From positions 1 to 52,797 of the forward strand of contig NZ_JEMV01000008.1 of NCBI RefSeq assembly GCF_000588875.1: 52,797 bases of DNA, in the 5' to 3' direction. Shown here piece by piece: positions 1 through 8,715 of the stretch. Within the stretch, counting starts at the first letter, position 1; every line of letters begins with the position of its first letter. The notes under the pieces were generated by a model, which worked only from the letters and a program-made list of their open reading frames with translations, had not been told where the DNA came from and did no database searches. Made by a program: the position numbers and the translations under genes. The DNA comes from Sphingobium sp. Ant17 (GTDB lineage: Bacteria; Pseudomonadota; Alphaproteobacteria; Sphingomonadales; Sphingomonadaceae).

Positions 1-180
1 GTCGACAATGGACCTGTCTCGAATACCACCCGCTCCGCATGCGGGGCGTGTTTGCGGACTATCTGCGCCAGGATCTGGGGATCCGATGCGCACTTGCCGC
101 GCCAGATCCGTTTTCCATCCTGACGAATGGAGATCGCGGTATCTTTTAGTGAAAACGTCAAAGCCTATATACTGTTTCAT
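1..180 (-). pseudogene. IS110-family transposase, N-terminal part only (runs off window; frameshifted)
   Basis: The minus strand begins with ATG at 180 preceded by a GGAGAG ribosome site. It reads MKQYIGFDVSLKDTAISI, then a stretch ending in FETGPLST at the window edge, which is the typical RuvC-like start (D of GFDVS) of IS110-family DEDD transposases. The frame is kept only if one base of a T run (152-155 on the plus strand) is removed, so there is a +1 frameshift after about residue 9. The rest of the gene lies left of position 1. About 130 bp of non-coding DNA separate its start from the IS3 end at 314. I am confident of the family but cannot say whether the element is intact. Confidence 0.75.
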
Positions 181-314
181 GGTTGCTCTCCGTGCGATGC
201 TTGGGCCCGGTGCCAATCGTGAGCCCGTTTTTCCATCATATCGGGGGGCAACCACCCCTGTCAGCTATATCAAAATGCTGATGCCCGGGACGAATCGCGC
301 CGCGATTATCCCAT

Positions 315-332
315 GTTTTGTGCCGGTCACCT
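315..332 (+). repeat. IS3 terminal inverted repeat (orfB side)
   Basis: GTTTTGTGCCGGTCACCT, the exact reverse complement of 3096-3113. The preceding base makes the end TG, as is usual for IS3-family termini. Confidence 0.85.
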
Positions 333-338
333 ATCTCA

Positions 339-1196
339 TTATGCCACCTTGGCTTCGAACGCGAGCGGGCTGATGCCGCCCAGATATGAATGGCGACGAC
401 GGGTGTTGTAGAAGCCATTGATGTACTGGAAGATGGCGGCTTCTGCCTGACGCCGCGTCGGCCAGCTCTGCCGCCAGATGAGTTCGGCCTTCAGGGATTT
501 GAAGAAGGTCTCGACGGACGCATTGTCGTAGCAATTTCCCTTGCCGCTCATCGATGGACGCAGGCCATAGGCCTGCAGCTTTTTCTGATAGTCGTAAGAA
601 CAATATTGGCTGCCACGATCCGAATGAAAAAAGCAGCCTTCCGGAGGCTGGCGCAGGCGCACCGCCATATCCAGCGCTCTGATCGCCAAGTCCTTCTTCA
701 TTCTGTCGCTGACTGCCCAGCCCACGACGCGACGGCTATGCAGGTCGAGAATGACGGCAAGGTAGAGCCAGCCTTCTGACGTCCAGATATAGGTGATGTC
801 GCCGGCCCATTTACGGTTGGGCGCATCGGCGGCAAAATCGCCGTCCAGCCAGTTCGCTGCGACCCCCAGTCGATGGTGGCTATCCGTCGTAACCTTGTGC
901 TTGCGCGTGCGGACTGGCTTGATCCCGTTGATCTTCATCAGCCGCCCGACCCGGCGCTCGCCAACATCGAGCCCCACCTCCTTCAACTCCATCGTCATGC
1001 GAGGACGGCCGTAGCTGCCAAGGCTCAGCCTGTACTGTTCTCGGATATGGGCCAGCACTTTCATATCTGTCCGCTCCCGCCTGCTAATCGGGCGCGAGCG
1101 CCAGGAACGATAGCCGCGTTCACTGACATCCATGACACGGCAGAGCAGTTCAACGGGCCAACGATGCCGCCAGCTATGCACAAAAGCGAACTTCAC
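339..1196 (-). CDS. IS3-family transposase OrfB (DDE integrase domain)
   Basis: This 285-residue protein has the OrfB layout of IS3-group transposases: an N-terminal HTH-21-like part (about 20-80) followed by an rve integrase core. The catalytic acidic residues are visible in GDITYI, HSDRGSQY and ASVETFF (D-D-E). The C-terminal part, with NGFYNTRRRHSYLGGISP, is the standard family ending. In an intact element OrfB is made as an OrfAB fusion by -1 frameshifting from orfA; here orfA is split by an insertion, so this ORF is intact but probably cannot be fused and is likely inactive unless supplied in trans. Confidence 0.93.
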   Translation of the reverse strand: MKFAFVHSWRHRWPVELLCRVMDVSERGYRSWRSRPISRRERTDMKVLAHIREQYRLSLGSYGRPRMTMELKEVGLDVGERRVGRLMKINGIKPVRTRKHKVTTDSHHRLGVAANWLDGDFAADAPNRKWAGDITYIWTSEGWLYLAVILDLHSRRVVGWAVSDRMKKDLAIRALDMAVRLRQPPEGCFFHSDRGSQYCSYDYQKKLQAYGLRPSMSGKGNCYDNASVETFFKSLKAELIWRQSWPTRRQAEAAIFQYINGFYNTRRRHSYLGGISPLAFEAKVA

Positions 1197-1229
1197 GGCC
1201 TTTGGCTCGCGAAGAACTGCGTGGCCTTC

Positions 1230-2596
1230 CTAAGAAACAGCCACGTCTGGCTCCGGCGGTAGTTCCTGGAGTGAGAAGCCGAAGGCCTTGGCGCGGCGCT
1301 GGAGATTGCCGATCACCCGGCTTCGGTACCGTTCTTCATATTGGGTGGCGCCGGGATCATGATACGCCATGCCGTAACGCAAACTGTTGTAGAACAGGAC
1401 CGCGATCTTGCGAGCTGTGGCCGTGACCGCCTTCGCCTTTCCCGCGCGCGCCGCCAGCCTCCGGTAAAACGCGCCGAGTGCGGTGTCGCTGCGACCTATT
1501 GTGGTCGCGGCCAGACGCAGGAGCGCTGCTGCACGGCTCGATGAGCGCCGCGTTTTTCGACGAGAGCAGTTTGCCACCGGATATCTTGTTGCCCGGTGCC
1601 AGGCACAGCCAGGACGTAAAATGCTTGGAGCTGGGCCATGCTGCGAGATCGGTGCCGCACTCGCCAACGAGCTTGAGCGCCAGGGATGGGCCGATTCCAT
1701 GGATTTGCGTCAGGTCCACGCCCAGCACACGATAAAGCGCGGACCGGACCTCGAAGTCAGGCGTGTTCACCTGCCGTCTTTTGGTCCTGACTTTGGGGAG
1801 GCCGCGGATATCGTGCCCCTTGTCGATTTCGAGCTCCTTGAGCGCGACCTCCAGCTTGCGATCGCATTCGAGGATTTTGGTCTGGTAAAAGTCGTACAGC
1901 GCCAGCGACTGGCAGAGTGCGAAAATGTGCTCATCCCGCCAGTTTCCCGACAAGGCGGCGCAGATCTTTTCCGCAGATGAATGGCAACGAACGTCGCGCA
2001 TTACCGCCAGCGTACTGGGCGCACGTTCCCCGGCCACGATGGCCTGATGATCCGCATGCCTGTAACGCCGGTGATGTCGGAAACGACGTGATGGAGTTGC
2101 ACGTTCATTTCCATAAGCGCCTTCTGCATGTGCTGGATATGGGACGCAGCATATTCGATCAGGCGCTCGCGCTGTCGGAGATAGGCACGCATGGTCGCCA
2201 CGCCTGCCTCGGGACGAAGCTTCCTCGCAATAGCCCATAACTGTGAAGGCGTTGCAGCCAGGCCGCATCGCTGACATCCGTCTTTCGGCCCGGGACGTTC
2301 TTGGCGTAGCGCGCGTTGACGAGAATGACGTGAAAGCCATGCTCCTCCAGCACTTCAAAGGCCGGAATCCAGTAAACGCCAGTGGATTCCATTGCCACGC
2401 TGGTGACGCCGCTGGCCTTGAACCAACGGGCCATATCATGCAGATCGCCAGTGAATGTGCCAAATGCCCGCACGGGACTATCGTCCGCCTGCGGATTGAT
2501 GGCCGCCATATGCATCGTCGAACCGATATCGATGGCGGCAGCGCCAGGGTTAACCATGGACAATGCGTCCGAACCCGGGGATTTTGTTCCTGTCAT
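1230..2596 (-). pseudogene. IS110-family transposase with three frameshifts
   Basis: Translation starts at ATG 2596 after a strong AAGGAGG site (7-base spacing). The N-terminal RuvC-like DEDD domain begins AAIDIGSTMHMAAINP and contains the family signatures MESTGVYW and ARYAKNVPGRKTDVSDA. The C-terminal transposase_20 domain contains IHGIGPSLALKL and the serine-bearing stretch PGNKISGGKLLSS. Continuity needs frame changes near 2214-2222, 2041-2046 and 1553-1557; the last lies in a T5 run. Two are apparent deletions and one is an insertion of a single base. The product would be about 450 residues if repaired, the usual family length. Either the element is dead or the indels are sequencing errors. 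Confidence 0.85.
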
Positions 2597-2828
2597 TCCA
2601 CGTCCTCCTTCAAAGTGGAGGGTATGGGCTATGCCAACCGTCATCTTCCTAACCGGGATCGCCGCAGCACGACGTCACCACTCTCAAGTACGCAAACGCC
2701 CACGGGCCACGTTTTTTAACGGGGTATCATACCTCCAATAAGCGAACGGCCGCGACCCTCCTGGCCAGCACCATAGCACGACCCGTTTCTACCGCGCACA
2801 AGCGGGCCGGAGCCCGGGACAGTTTTTT
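2597..2828 (-). ncRNA. 5' non-coding end of the IS110 element; candidate bridge-RNA region
   Basis: About 230 bp between the element boundary and the transposase start hold no gene. In the IS110 group this is where the bispecific bridge (seek) RNA that pairs with target and donor DNA is encoded. I recognise no secondary structure reliably by eye; the call rests on position only. Confidence 0.3.
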
Positions 2829-3095
2829 AGCACTTCCCTCTCCTCCCGCAGCACACGGTTCTCAAGACGAAGGCGTTCATTCTCACGCGCCAGATCTGCC
2901 TGCGGCGCTGCCACCAGGTCAGATGGCCGATACTGTGACACCCATTTGCCCAGCGTCGACTTCCCTATCCCCAAATCCGATGCAACCCTGTCGCGGGGTA
3001 ACCCGCTGGTCAGTGCAATCCGCACCGCCTCCTGCTTGAACTCTTCTGTGTGCTTGATCATCTCGTCGGTCTCCTGTTGCGAGCTCTAATCGCTC

Positions 3096-3113
3096 AGGTG
3101 ACCGGCACAAAAC
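3096..3113 (-). repeat. IS3 terminal inverted repeat (orfA side)
   Basis: AGGTGACCGGCACAAAAC is the exact reverse complement of 315-332. It abuts the truncated coding frame that starts at 3114. Confidence 0.85.
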
Positions 3114-3155
3114 CGTTACAAGTCCAAGCGCGGCGCGCGCAAGACGCAAGAGCGC

Positions 3156-4253
3156 ATGCATTCGGCCATGAGCGCCTCGACCGACGCCGAGAAAGCCGCG
3201 ACTTACTGGCTCTACCGCGCCACCGGTGTCGAGCGCTTCGCCAATATGAAGAACGATCCGCGCACCCGTGCCAACCGGATCAAGACGCTGTTGGCCGAGC
3301 TTCGGGACCTGCAACGGGGTATCAATACGGCGCATGCGGCGCTGGCGATCTGGGATCGCTTCACGACCGACGAACAAATTCGCCACGCGCTCGGTAACAT
3401 GGATACACGCAAGACATGGTCGAATTACGACCTCTACTACAAGGTCGACAAAGGCGAGATCACGCCGGCGGACGCCCGCCAATCGTGCATCGAGGGGGCA
3501 ACCCTCGCGGTCAATGGCCCGGTCCGTCGCCGATGGATCGAGCATGTTCTGAACCGGCTGGCGTTCGAGCGTTCCATGCTCGGCGACGTCCCGCACTATG
3601 ACGGCGAGCTGACCCCGGTCATCATCCAGGCGTTCGCACGCGAGCAGGGCGCCGAAGTCCCGAAATGCACCGTGCCCCATGCAGGGGTTTTCCGGCTGGA
3701 AAGCCCGGTTCTGCTTCCCGCCCACATCGCCCCGGAAGCCTCGCTCGCCTTGAGCGAGGATGGCTGGCGCGATCTCATGCAGGCCAGCGGCTACACCGTG
3801 CCCGCCAGGACGGCGCGCCGTGTCTCGGCCAAACCCGACGCCGTGCCGCTGATCAATCCGTCAGAGGAACAGGCCGAGCAGCTGCAGACGATATGGAACC
3901 TGCATATGGTCGCGGCCTGCAAGGGCAAGCACAGCGCGGCCAAGCCCAACTCGATCTATTCGACGACCCAGACCACCTATTCGGCCAATTCGAAGGGGGA
4001 TTACGCCCCTTTCAAGACGATCGAGATCGCCGCCGACGGCCGCCGTGTGCGGATGGAATGGCAAAGACAGGAACGCGTGCGCTCCGGCGAGCCGGTCGCC
4101 CGCATCCGTATTTCGACGATCGGCGCCGAGTTCTACAAGCCCGACGCGCTTCTTGTCATCACCGACAAGCCGAGCAAGCCGCTGCCGATGGACCTCGACG
4201 CCCTCGAAGCAGCCGCGCGCCAGGCGGCCGGCGAGGAGGAGGCGGCGGCATGA
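3156..4253 (+). CDS. Uncharacterised plasmid/ICE protein (possible DUF3560 relative), 5' end removed by IS3
   Basis: The 365-residue ORF begins at ATG 3156, but the same frame is open back to the IS3 end at 3114 (reading RYKSKRGARKTQER into the Met). The natural start was therefore probably lost to the insertion. The N-terminal part (KTQERMHSAMSASTDAEKAA, then an arginine/lysine-rich helix) is reminiscent of the end of DUF3560 domains found in conjugative elements; the remainder has no motif I recognise and a very acidic tail (GEEEAAA). The stop overlaps the start of the methyltransferase-like gene (ATGA), so the two are translationally coupled. No promoter remains visible upstream apart from the IS. 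The family assignment is weak; that it is a real gene is well supported by codon use and the overlap. Confidence 0.7.
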   Translation: MHSAMSASTDAEKAATYWLYRATGVERFANMKNDPRTRANRIKTLLAELRDLQRGINTAHAALAIWDRFTTDEQIRHALGNMDTRKTWSNYDLYYKVDKGEITPADARQSCIEGATLAVNGPVRRRWIEHVLNRLAFERSMLGDVPHYDGELTPVIIQAFAREQGAEVPKCTVPHAGVFRLESPVLLPAHIAPEASLALSEDGWRDLMQASGYTVPARTARRVSAKPDAVPLINPSEEQAEQLQTIWNLHMVAACKGKHSAAKPNSIYSTTQTTYSANSKGDYAPFKTIEIAADGRRVRMEWQRQERVRSGEPVARIRISTIGAEFYKPDALLVITDKPSKPLPMDLDALEAAARQAAGEEEAAA

Positions 4254-4966
4254 AACCGGGCGTTTACACGCGGCCCGCCAGGCCGATGCGGATCACGGTG
4301 AAGTCGCGGCCCGGTTTCGCAAATGTTGAGATCGCGCGAGCGCCCGAGATCATCGCCGTCGATAGTGCCACCGAATGCCATGTGACGCCGCCGGATGTCG
4401 CGGCGCGCATGGTGCGCTATCTTGGCGAAGTCGGCGACTATCTGACCCTCGAGCCGAGCGCAGGGACCGGTAATCTCTCGCGGGCCCTGATCGAAAGCGG
4501 GCACAGCCGCTACGAACTTGTCCAGGTCGAGCGCCATATCAAGCTTGCGGCACAGCTCCACCGGTTCGGGACCGTGATCAACCGCTGTTTCCTCGAATAT
4601 GCCGTCGACGTGCGTGGGAAGGTCCAGTTTCCCCGTGTCATCATGAACCCGCCGTTCCGCGACGTGCGCAAGCATATCGCGGCGGCTCGCGACCTGTTGG
4701 GCCCCAACGGACATGGCGAGGCACCGACGCTGGTCGCACTCGTGCCGATCACCTTTCAGACCGACGACATGGAGACGCTCGAGCACCTGCCCGATGACAC
4801 GTTCGCCACCGCGAAGGTGCGGACCAAGATCATCCGCATTCGCTCCGACCCGCATCCGACGGAATCGGGACGAAAGCGGTGGTCTTTTGAACCGTCGCCG
4901 ATCGCACCCAGCGCAATCTCGACCGTGGATCTTGCTGGCCCAGGCTCCGACCAGATCGCCGCCTGA
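4250..4966 (+). CDS. DNA adenine methyltransferase-like protein (class I SAM-dependent)
   Basis: This 238-residue protein has the two hallmarks of an amino-group DNA methyltransferase: a SAM-binding motif I (LEPSAGTGNLS, around residue 67) and a catalytic motif IV NPPF (Asn133). The order is that of gamma/beta-type N6-adenine enzymes. It lacks a recognisable target-recognition domain and is shorter than most restriction-linked enzymes, as is common for orphan methyltransferases on conjugative elements, where they may protect incoming DNA. The start ATG at 4250 overlaps the stop of the preceding gene. No cognate nuclease is adjacent; the Mrr-like nuclease at 27853 is far away. Methylation specificity cannot be read from sequence. 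Confidence 0.8.
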   Translation: MKPGVYTRPARPMRITVKSRPGFANVEIARAPEIIAVDSATECHVTPPDVAARMVRYLGEVGDYLTLEPSAGTGNLSRALIESGHSRYELVQVERHIKLAAQLHRFGTVINRCFLEYAVDVRGKVQFPRVIMNPPFRDVRKHIAAARDLLGPNGHGEAPTLVALVPITFQTDDMETLEHLPDDTFATAKVRTKIIRIRSDPHPTESGRKRWSFEPSPIAPSAISTVDLAGPGSDQIAA

Positions 4967-4995
4967 TCTTTTCCCCAAGCGAAAGGACTTGCATC

Positions 4996-5400
4996 ATGCA
5001 GGACTCCAATTGCGCCTTCGCGCTCGAAACCGCGGCCTGCCTCTGGGAAGCGGTGCTGTCCCTGCGAGACCATCCTGTCACCAATCCGGCCGACATCGAA
5101 CGCGCGTTGCTCATCCGTGAATCCTGCAACGCTATCGGCACCGCCGCCCTGCGCATGACCGTCATCGGCTGGACCGATGCCGTTGACGCGGCTTGGGCCA
5201 GCGTCGCCGACGGGTATCTCGGATGCTTCGACTGGGATTTCGTTCCCGACTGGATCATCCGTCATGTCGACTGGTCTGACCCGTGCCATCCCTTGTTTCG
5301 ACAGGAGCCTGGCCATTCCCGCGAGCAAGCGGACGAGACCGGAGGGGAGAAAGCCGGGGATGGTTGCGACGAGGATGTCGCTGCAAATCCGGAGGCCTTC
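4996..5400 (+). CDS. Uncharacterised ICE protein, in frame with the following GHKL ATPase gene
   Basis: ATG 4996 follows an AAAGGA site. The first ~100 residues (MQDSNCAFALETAACLWEAV, then helical segments and an aromatic stretch ending IIRHVDWSDP) look like a compact globular alpha-helical protein. No stop codon separates it from the ATG at 5401 of the GHKL gene, so it could be a fusion; but the 5401 start has its own GGAGG site and a paralogous copy at 8000 has the same start context. The connecting segment is conserved in reading frame upstream of both copies. I recognise no domain. I list it separately and give the end as the last codon before 5401. Confidence 0.55.
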
Positions 5401-6514
5401 ATGACCTTTCCTACCACGATCAAGACCACAGTCGGTCAGTCCCTGATCACCAAAATTGGACGTTTCTTCAATGGAAGCGTGTCCGACTGTCTGGCCGAGG
5501 CAATCCAGAACAGCAGGCGCGCCGGCGCGACCCGTATCGATATTGCCAGGATCGAGAAGAACGACCGTCCGGTGCTCCGCATACGCGACGACGGGCGCGG
5601 CATTGCCGAACCGGCCAAGTTCCTCACGCTCGGCGATTCCGGGTGGAACGAGGACATTGCCCGCTCGGAGGATCCGGCCGGCATGGGCGTGTTCAGTCTG
5701 GCGGGCCGCCACGTCACCGTGCGTTCCCACGCGGCCGAACTGGGTGCGGCCTGGCAGGTGGACGCCGCGCACCGCGGAGACGGACAGTGTTCTACTCGGC
5801 GACAGGGTGGCCGGCGAGCCGATGATCCTGATGCCAACGGACCAGCCCCATATCGAACAATGCGTTGGCCGAGCCATCGCTTCGGGCCGGCCGCTCGGCG
5901 CGACGCCGGTCCACCCGGTCGGCGATTTTACGGGTTACGGCTGGTATGATGCCTTGCCGCGCGCGCTCGGCTATTCCTTCCGGATCGAACGAGGCGAGGG
6001 CGATGTCTTCGACTATGCCGCCGACACACAGCTACCACCGAACCTCGTCTCCGGACGCGTCGATGGAATCGCGCTCGAACTTGCCGTCCAGGAAACGACT
6101 GTTTCCGATGCCCCCGCCGAAGTCATCGCGCTGCCCGCCGACCTTCTGATCGTTCCCGGCGATTGCTGGACCGATCTCGAAGAGGTCGGCATCCTGCTCA
6201 GCACCGACTGCGCGATCACGCCCGGCGAACTTGCTTCCCTGCTGGAACGCGCCTGTTTCTATCCAGATGAAGACAGTGATGCCGACAGCTATCATACCCA
6301 GCAGGCGGCGTTCGATATGCAGGCACGCTTTACCGCCAATCTGCTACTGCTCGGCGAGGACGCCGCGATCATAGAGCGGGTTCGCGAGGCAATGCGCGAG
6401 CATGTTTCCTGGCTGATTCCGAAGGACCGCGCGATCGCTGTGCGCGCGGTGAATTACCAGGTGGACGCTGCCTTCGCGGACAAGGACATGGCGCCGGCGA
6501 TCACCACCGCCTGA
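5401..6514 (+). pseudogene. GHKL-type ATP-binding protein (frameshifted)
   Basis: ATG 5401 with GGAGG five bases upstream. The N-terminal ~110 residues form a HATPase_c (Bergerat) fold: N-box with Asn37 in LAEAIQNSRRAGA, G1 box DDGRGI (about 63-68), and G2 box AGMGVFSLAGRHV. At about 5762-5775 the frame breaks (WQVD in one frame, continuing TPRTAETDSVLLGDR in another) and then runs to TGA at 6512-6514. With one base restored the product would be about 370 residues. Such stand-alone GHKL proteins are common in alphaproteobacterial plasmids and ICEs and have no assigned role. The C-terminal half has no domain I recognise. A degenerate paralogue lies at 8000. Confidence 0.75.
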
Positions 6515-6698
6515 ACCGCTTGCTCCACGCCAATCTGCTCACGATCGAGCAGGGCAAAATCGACTAATATCCGCTGCGAAAGCGACCGCTCGCGAACCGT
6601 CAGCGCTGCTCAGGCGGCGGTGCCCATGACTCCTGCCATCGCCGGTCTCGCGAGCGGCCCATTCGCACTTCACGACATCGCCATCAGGGAGACACAAG

Positions 6699-7235
6699 AT
6701 GGCCAACACTTATCTGGAAACGGCGTTCAATGTGCCGGTCACGCCCGAAGAGGCCGCGTTGCTCGAAGAATGCTTCGCCACCACCGCGGAGATATCTGCC
6801 GGGTTCGCCAGCATTCCGCAGGAGGAGCTTGAGGCCGCGAAAACCTGCTATGCATCTCGCAGCGGCCTGTTCAGGGCGACCTTCCCACCGCAGGCCGACG
6901 AAGACGATCCTTTCGCGACATTCCTTGGTCTCTGGTCCGATCCCGATTTTCCCTGTTTCGACGCAGACCTCACTGTAAGCGCCGACCCCGGCGGCGAAGG
7001 ACAGGTCGCTTACATTCATGGTCACGAGGTCGATATTTCGGCACTCGCATCCCTGATCCAGAGAGTCTGCAAGTCGGCGCTGCCTTTCGGCTTCGAATGG
7101 GCGCTGGTGACCGACCAGGACAGACCGGGTGGATTCGGTGGCGGCTATTTCGTCGTCACCGAGACCGAAATCCTCGGCGGCTCGACGCATTGGCTGATGC
7201 ACGAGACCCTGCAAACCTTGCGGGCGGGAGCGTGA
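6699..7235 (+). CDS. Uncharacterised acidic protein
   Basis: A 178-residue protein starting MANTYLETAF at ATG 6699, preceded by CAGGGAGAC as ribosome site. It is acidic (many Asp/Glu), with a glycine-rich turn GGFGGGYFVV in the last third and no signal peptide or membrane segment. The next gene starts 2 bp after its stop, so the two are probably cotranslated. I do not recognise the family. A 184-bp gap before it shows nothing distinctive. Confidence 0.7.
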   Translation: MANTYLETAFNVPVTPEEAALLEECFATTAEISAGFASIPQEELEAAKTCYASRSGLFRATFPPQADEDDPFATFLGLWSDPDFPCFDADLTVSADPGGEGQVAYIHGHEVDISALASLIQRVCKSALPFGFEWALVTDQDRPGGFGGGYFVVTETEILGGSTHWLMHETLQTLRAGA

Positions 7236-7237
7236 CC

Positions 7238-7531
7238 ATGGCGGACACGATCAGCGCCAGCGTGACGCTCTATGTCGAGGTTCTCGATCCGCAGGCCATA
7301 TGGGATCACGCCCACAGGGCATATGCCTTGGCGCATCTCGACCACAAGATCCATGACGAGGCACAGCCGACGCGCCTTGCCGAAGAGCTTCTTGCCGAGT
7401 TCGTATCCCTCTGCGGCACTCGCAAAGAGCCCGACATCGGCGATTGTCTCCGCATGATCTTCGACCCCGGCGAAAGCCCGCCGGGAATCCTGATCGAGGA
7501 CAGCTCGGCCGAGGTGGAGGGCCGTTCATGA
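7238..7531 (+). CDS. Uncharacterised small protein
   Basis: This 97-residue protein begins MADTISASVTLYVEVLDP at ATG 7238, immediately after the preceding gene, with GGGCGGGAG as a close ribosome site. It is mainly helical and acidic (HAHRAYALAHLDH, then EELLAEFVSLCG). Its stop overlaps the ATG of the DUF6283 gene by one codon, which places 6699, 7238 and 7528 in a single operon. No known domain is evident. Confidence 0.7.
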   Translation: MADTISASVTLYVEVLDPQAIWDHAHRAYALAHLDHKIHDEAQPTRLAEELLAEFVSLCGTRKEPDIGDCLRMIFDPGESPPGILIEDSSAEVEGRS

Positions 7532-7893
7532 AATCCGTCCTCAAACGGCCCTGCAACGAATGCCCGTGGCGCCGCAACCATCCGGCCGGATGGCTTGGCG
7601 GCTATCGCCCCGAAGACTTCACGGAGCAGATCCAGTTCGATGGTCCGCCGCTGCCTTGCCACAAGACCATTCCCGGAGACGGGAGCGATGCGCGTGCCAT
7701 GTGCGCGGGCGCCCTCATCTTCATGCGAAACTGCGCCAAGGGCGCGCACCATCCCGATTATGGCGACGCACTCGAGACGATCGAGCCGGATGCGGAAACC
7801 GTGTTCCAATGGTCGCAGGAGTTCCTGGACCATCACAACAACCCGCAGAAGTGGATCGAGCGCATCCGCTGCCAAGTGAAAAACCGGCGGTGA
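7528..7893 (+). CDS. DUF6283-like cysteine-rich protein
   Basis: The 121-residue protein carries an N-terminal CNECPWR motif (residues 9-15), a downstream PCHKT and a CAGALIF cysteine, the pattern I associate with DUF6283 proteins of phages and actinobacterial or alphaproteobacterial mobile elements. Four cysteines and several histidines suggest a metal (zinc or iron-sulfur) site. The function of the family is not known. ATG 7528 overlaps the end of the preceding gene (TTCATGA). The C-terminus is basic (KNRR). Family assignment is from motif memory and not from a search. Confidence 0.65.
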   Translation: MKSVLKRPCNECPWRRNHPAGWLGGYRPEDFTEQIQFDGPPLPCHKTIPGDGSDARAMCAGALIFMRNCAKGAHHPDYGDALETIEPDAETVFQWSQEFLDHHNNPQKWIERIRCQVKNRR

Positions 7894-7999
7894 CGCCGTT
7901 TCGGCCACTGATCCACCGTGACCGATCGAAGACCGCCGTGGAGGGAAGGGGGCGGGGCGTGGTCGCGACGAAGAGTTCGCTGCCCACCCGGAGGTTCTC

Positions 8000-8550
8000 A
8001 TGCCATTTTCCACCACGATCCCTCTTGCCGACCGCCGGTCCAGGGTTGGACCTGTCGACAGACGTTCAGGATCGCTCCCCGACATTCTGGACGAACTGCT
8101 CCGCATCGCCCAGCAAGCCGACGCCTATATGAGATCCACGTCGAGACGTTCGACTATGAGGGGCGTCCGATTCCCTCCGTCTATGACAATGGCTCGGGGA
8201 TCGAGAGTCCGCGAGACTTGCTCGCACTGGATGCGATCGGGTGGCGCGGATCCCTGTCGCATCCCGGAAATGGTGACAGGATAGCACTTTCAAGCGTCGC
8301 AGGACGCCATGTGATCGTTCGGTCCGGTCCCGATGAAACCGAACGCGGATGGAGCGCGACGATACCTCCCGAAGCCTGGACCGACACCGCGCCGATCACG
8401 ATCGAGCCCGACGCCGGTCTTCGCGGCACCAACGTCATGGTCGAGATTCCGGTCGAAGAGCGCGTGGGGCTTGAAGAAGCAGTAGCGGCGGCCGCACGGG
8501 ACCTGCCGGTGCGGGTTTACTTTCACGCCAGATGGAAGAACCGCCCCTGA
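8000..8550 (+). pseudogene. Degenerate GHKL paralogue (frameshifted)
   Basis: This is a diverged copy of the 5401 gene: identical start context (GGAGG, five bases, ATG), similar first residues (MPFSTTI versus MTFPTTI) and the same order of boxes. One base is missing near 8124-8131, after AQQADAY, where the frame shifts to reach IEIHVETFDYEG and the G1 box DNGSGI. The N-box Asn is replaced (ELLRIAQQADA) and the G2 glycines are not conserved (GNGDRIALSS), so nucleotide binding is doubtful even if the frameshift is an artefact. The C-terminus ends FHARWKNRP at 8550, about half the length of the first copy. Confidence 0.65.
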
Positions 8551-8715
8551 TCCCGACAGATCAGGCGATCGCCACGCATGCGTCGCCCAATCGGTCAGGA
8601 CCGAATTCGCGGATGACAGCACGCCCGCGCGCAACGCCAGCAAACAATCCTTTCCCCACCCGGTCTGACCAAGCCGGCGCCGCGCCGGGCCGGGCAACGC
8701 TTCCAGAGCGCACCC

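Larger units (their letters stand above)
1229..2828 (-). mobile_element. IS110-family insertion sequence inside IS3 orfA
   Basis: The limits are deduced from where the IS3 orfA sequence stops (about 2828) and resumes (about 1228). There are no terminal inverted repeats or target duplication that I can see, as expected for IS110-family elements. The transposase stop codon (1230-1232) lies almost at the right boundary, while about 230 bp of non-coding DNA lies between the left boundary and the start codon at 2596. That asymmetric layout matches the IS110 group, where the guide (bridge) RNA is encoded upstream of the transposase. Confidence 0.8.
1196..3061 (-). pseudogene. IS3-family OrfA, split by IS110 insertion
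   Basis: OrfA starts with ATG at 3061 and reads a homeodomain-like HTH_Tnp_1 protein (MIKHTEEFKQEAVRIALTSG) with the leucine-zipper-like stretch ENERLRLENRVLREEREVLK. The normal family ending (KKATQFFASQ then stop) is found 1.6 kb away at about 1196-1228 on the same strand, directly after the IS110 insert. The insert therefore entered between the EVLK and ATQFF codons. As it stands the OrfA frame reads into insert sequence and stops near 2789, giving a 90-residue product with a foreign tail. Confidence 0.9.
314..3113 (-). mobile_element. IS3-family insertion sequence, interrupted by an IS110-family element
   Basis: The element is bounded by a perfect 18-bp inverted pair (315-332 and 3096-3113) and reads leftward with orfA (from 3061) and orfB (1196-339). 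An IS110-type element of about 1.6 kb sits inside orfA near its 3' end. Flanks of the outer ends (CCA at 311-313, GTT at 3115-3117) do not form an obvious target duplication, so the ends may have been joined by recombination or deletion. The right end cuts into the gene starting near 3114. Confidence 0.85.

Noticed and set aside
8..373. Plus-strand open frame at the left edge
   Set aside because: It lies opposite the IS110 transposase start and the IS3 end, with no homology that I can recognise.
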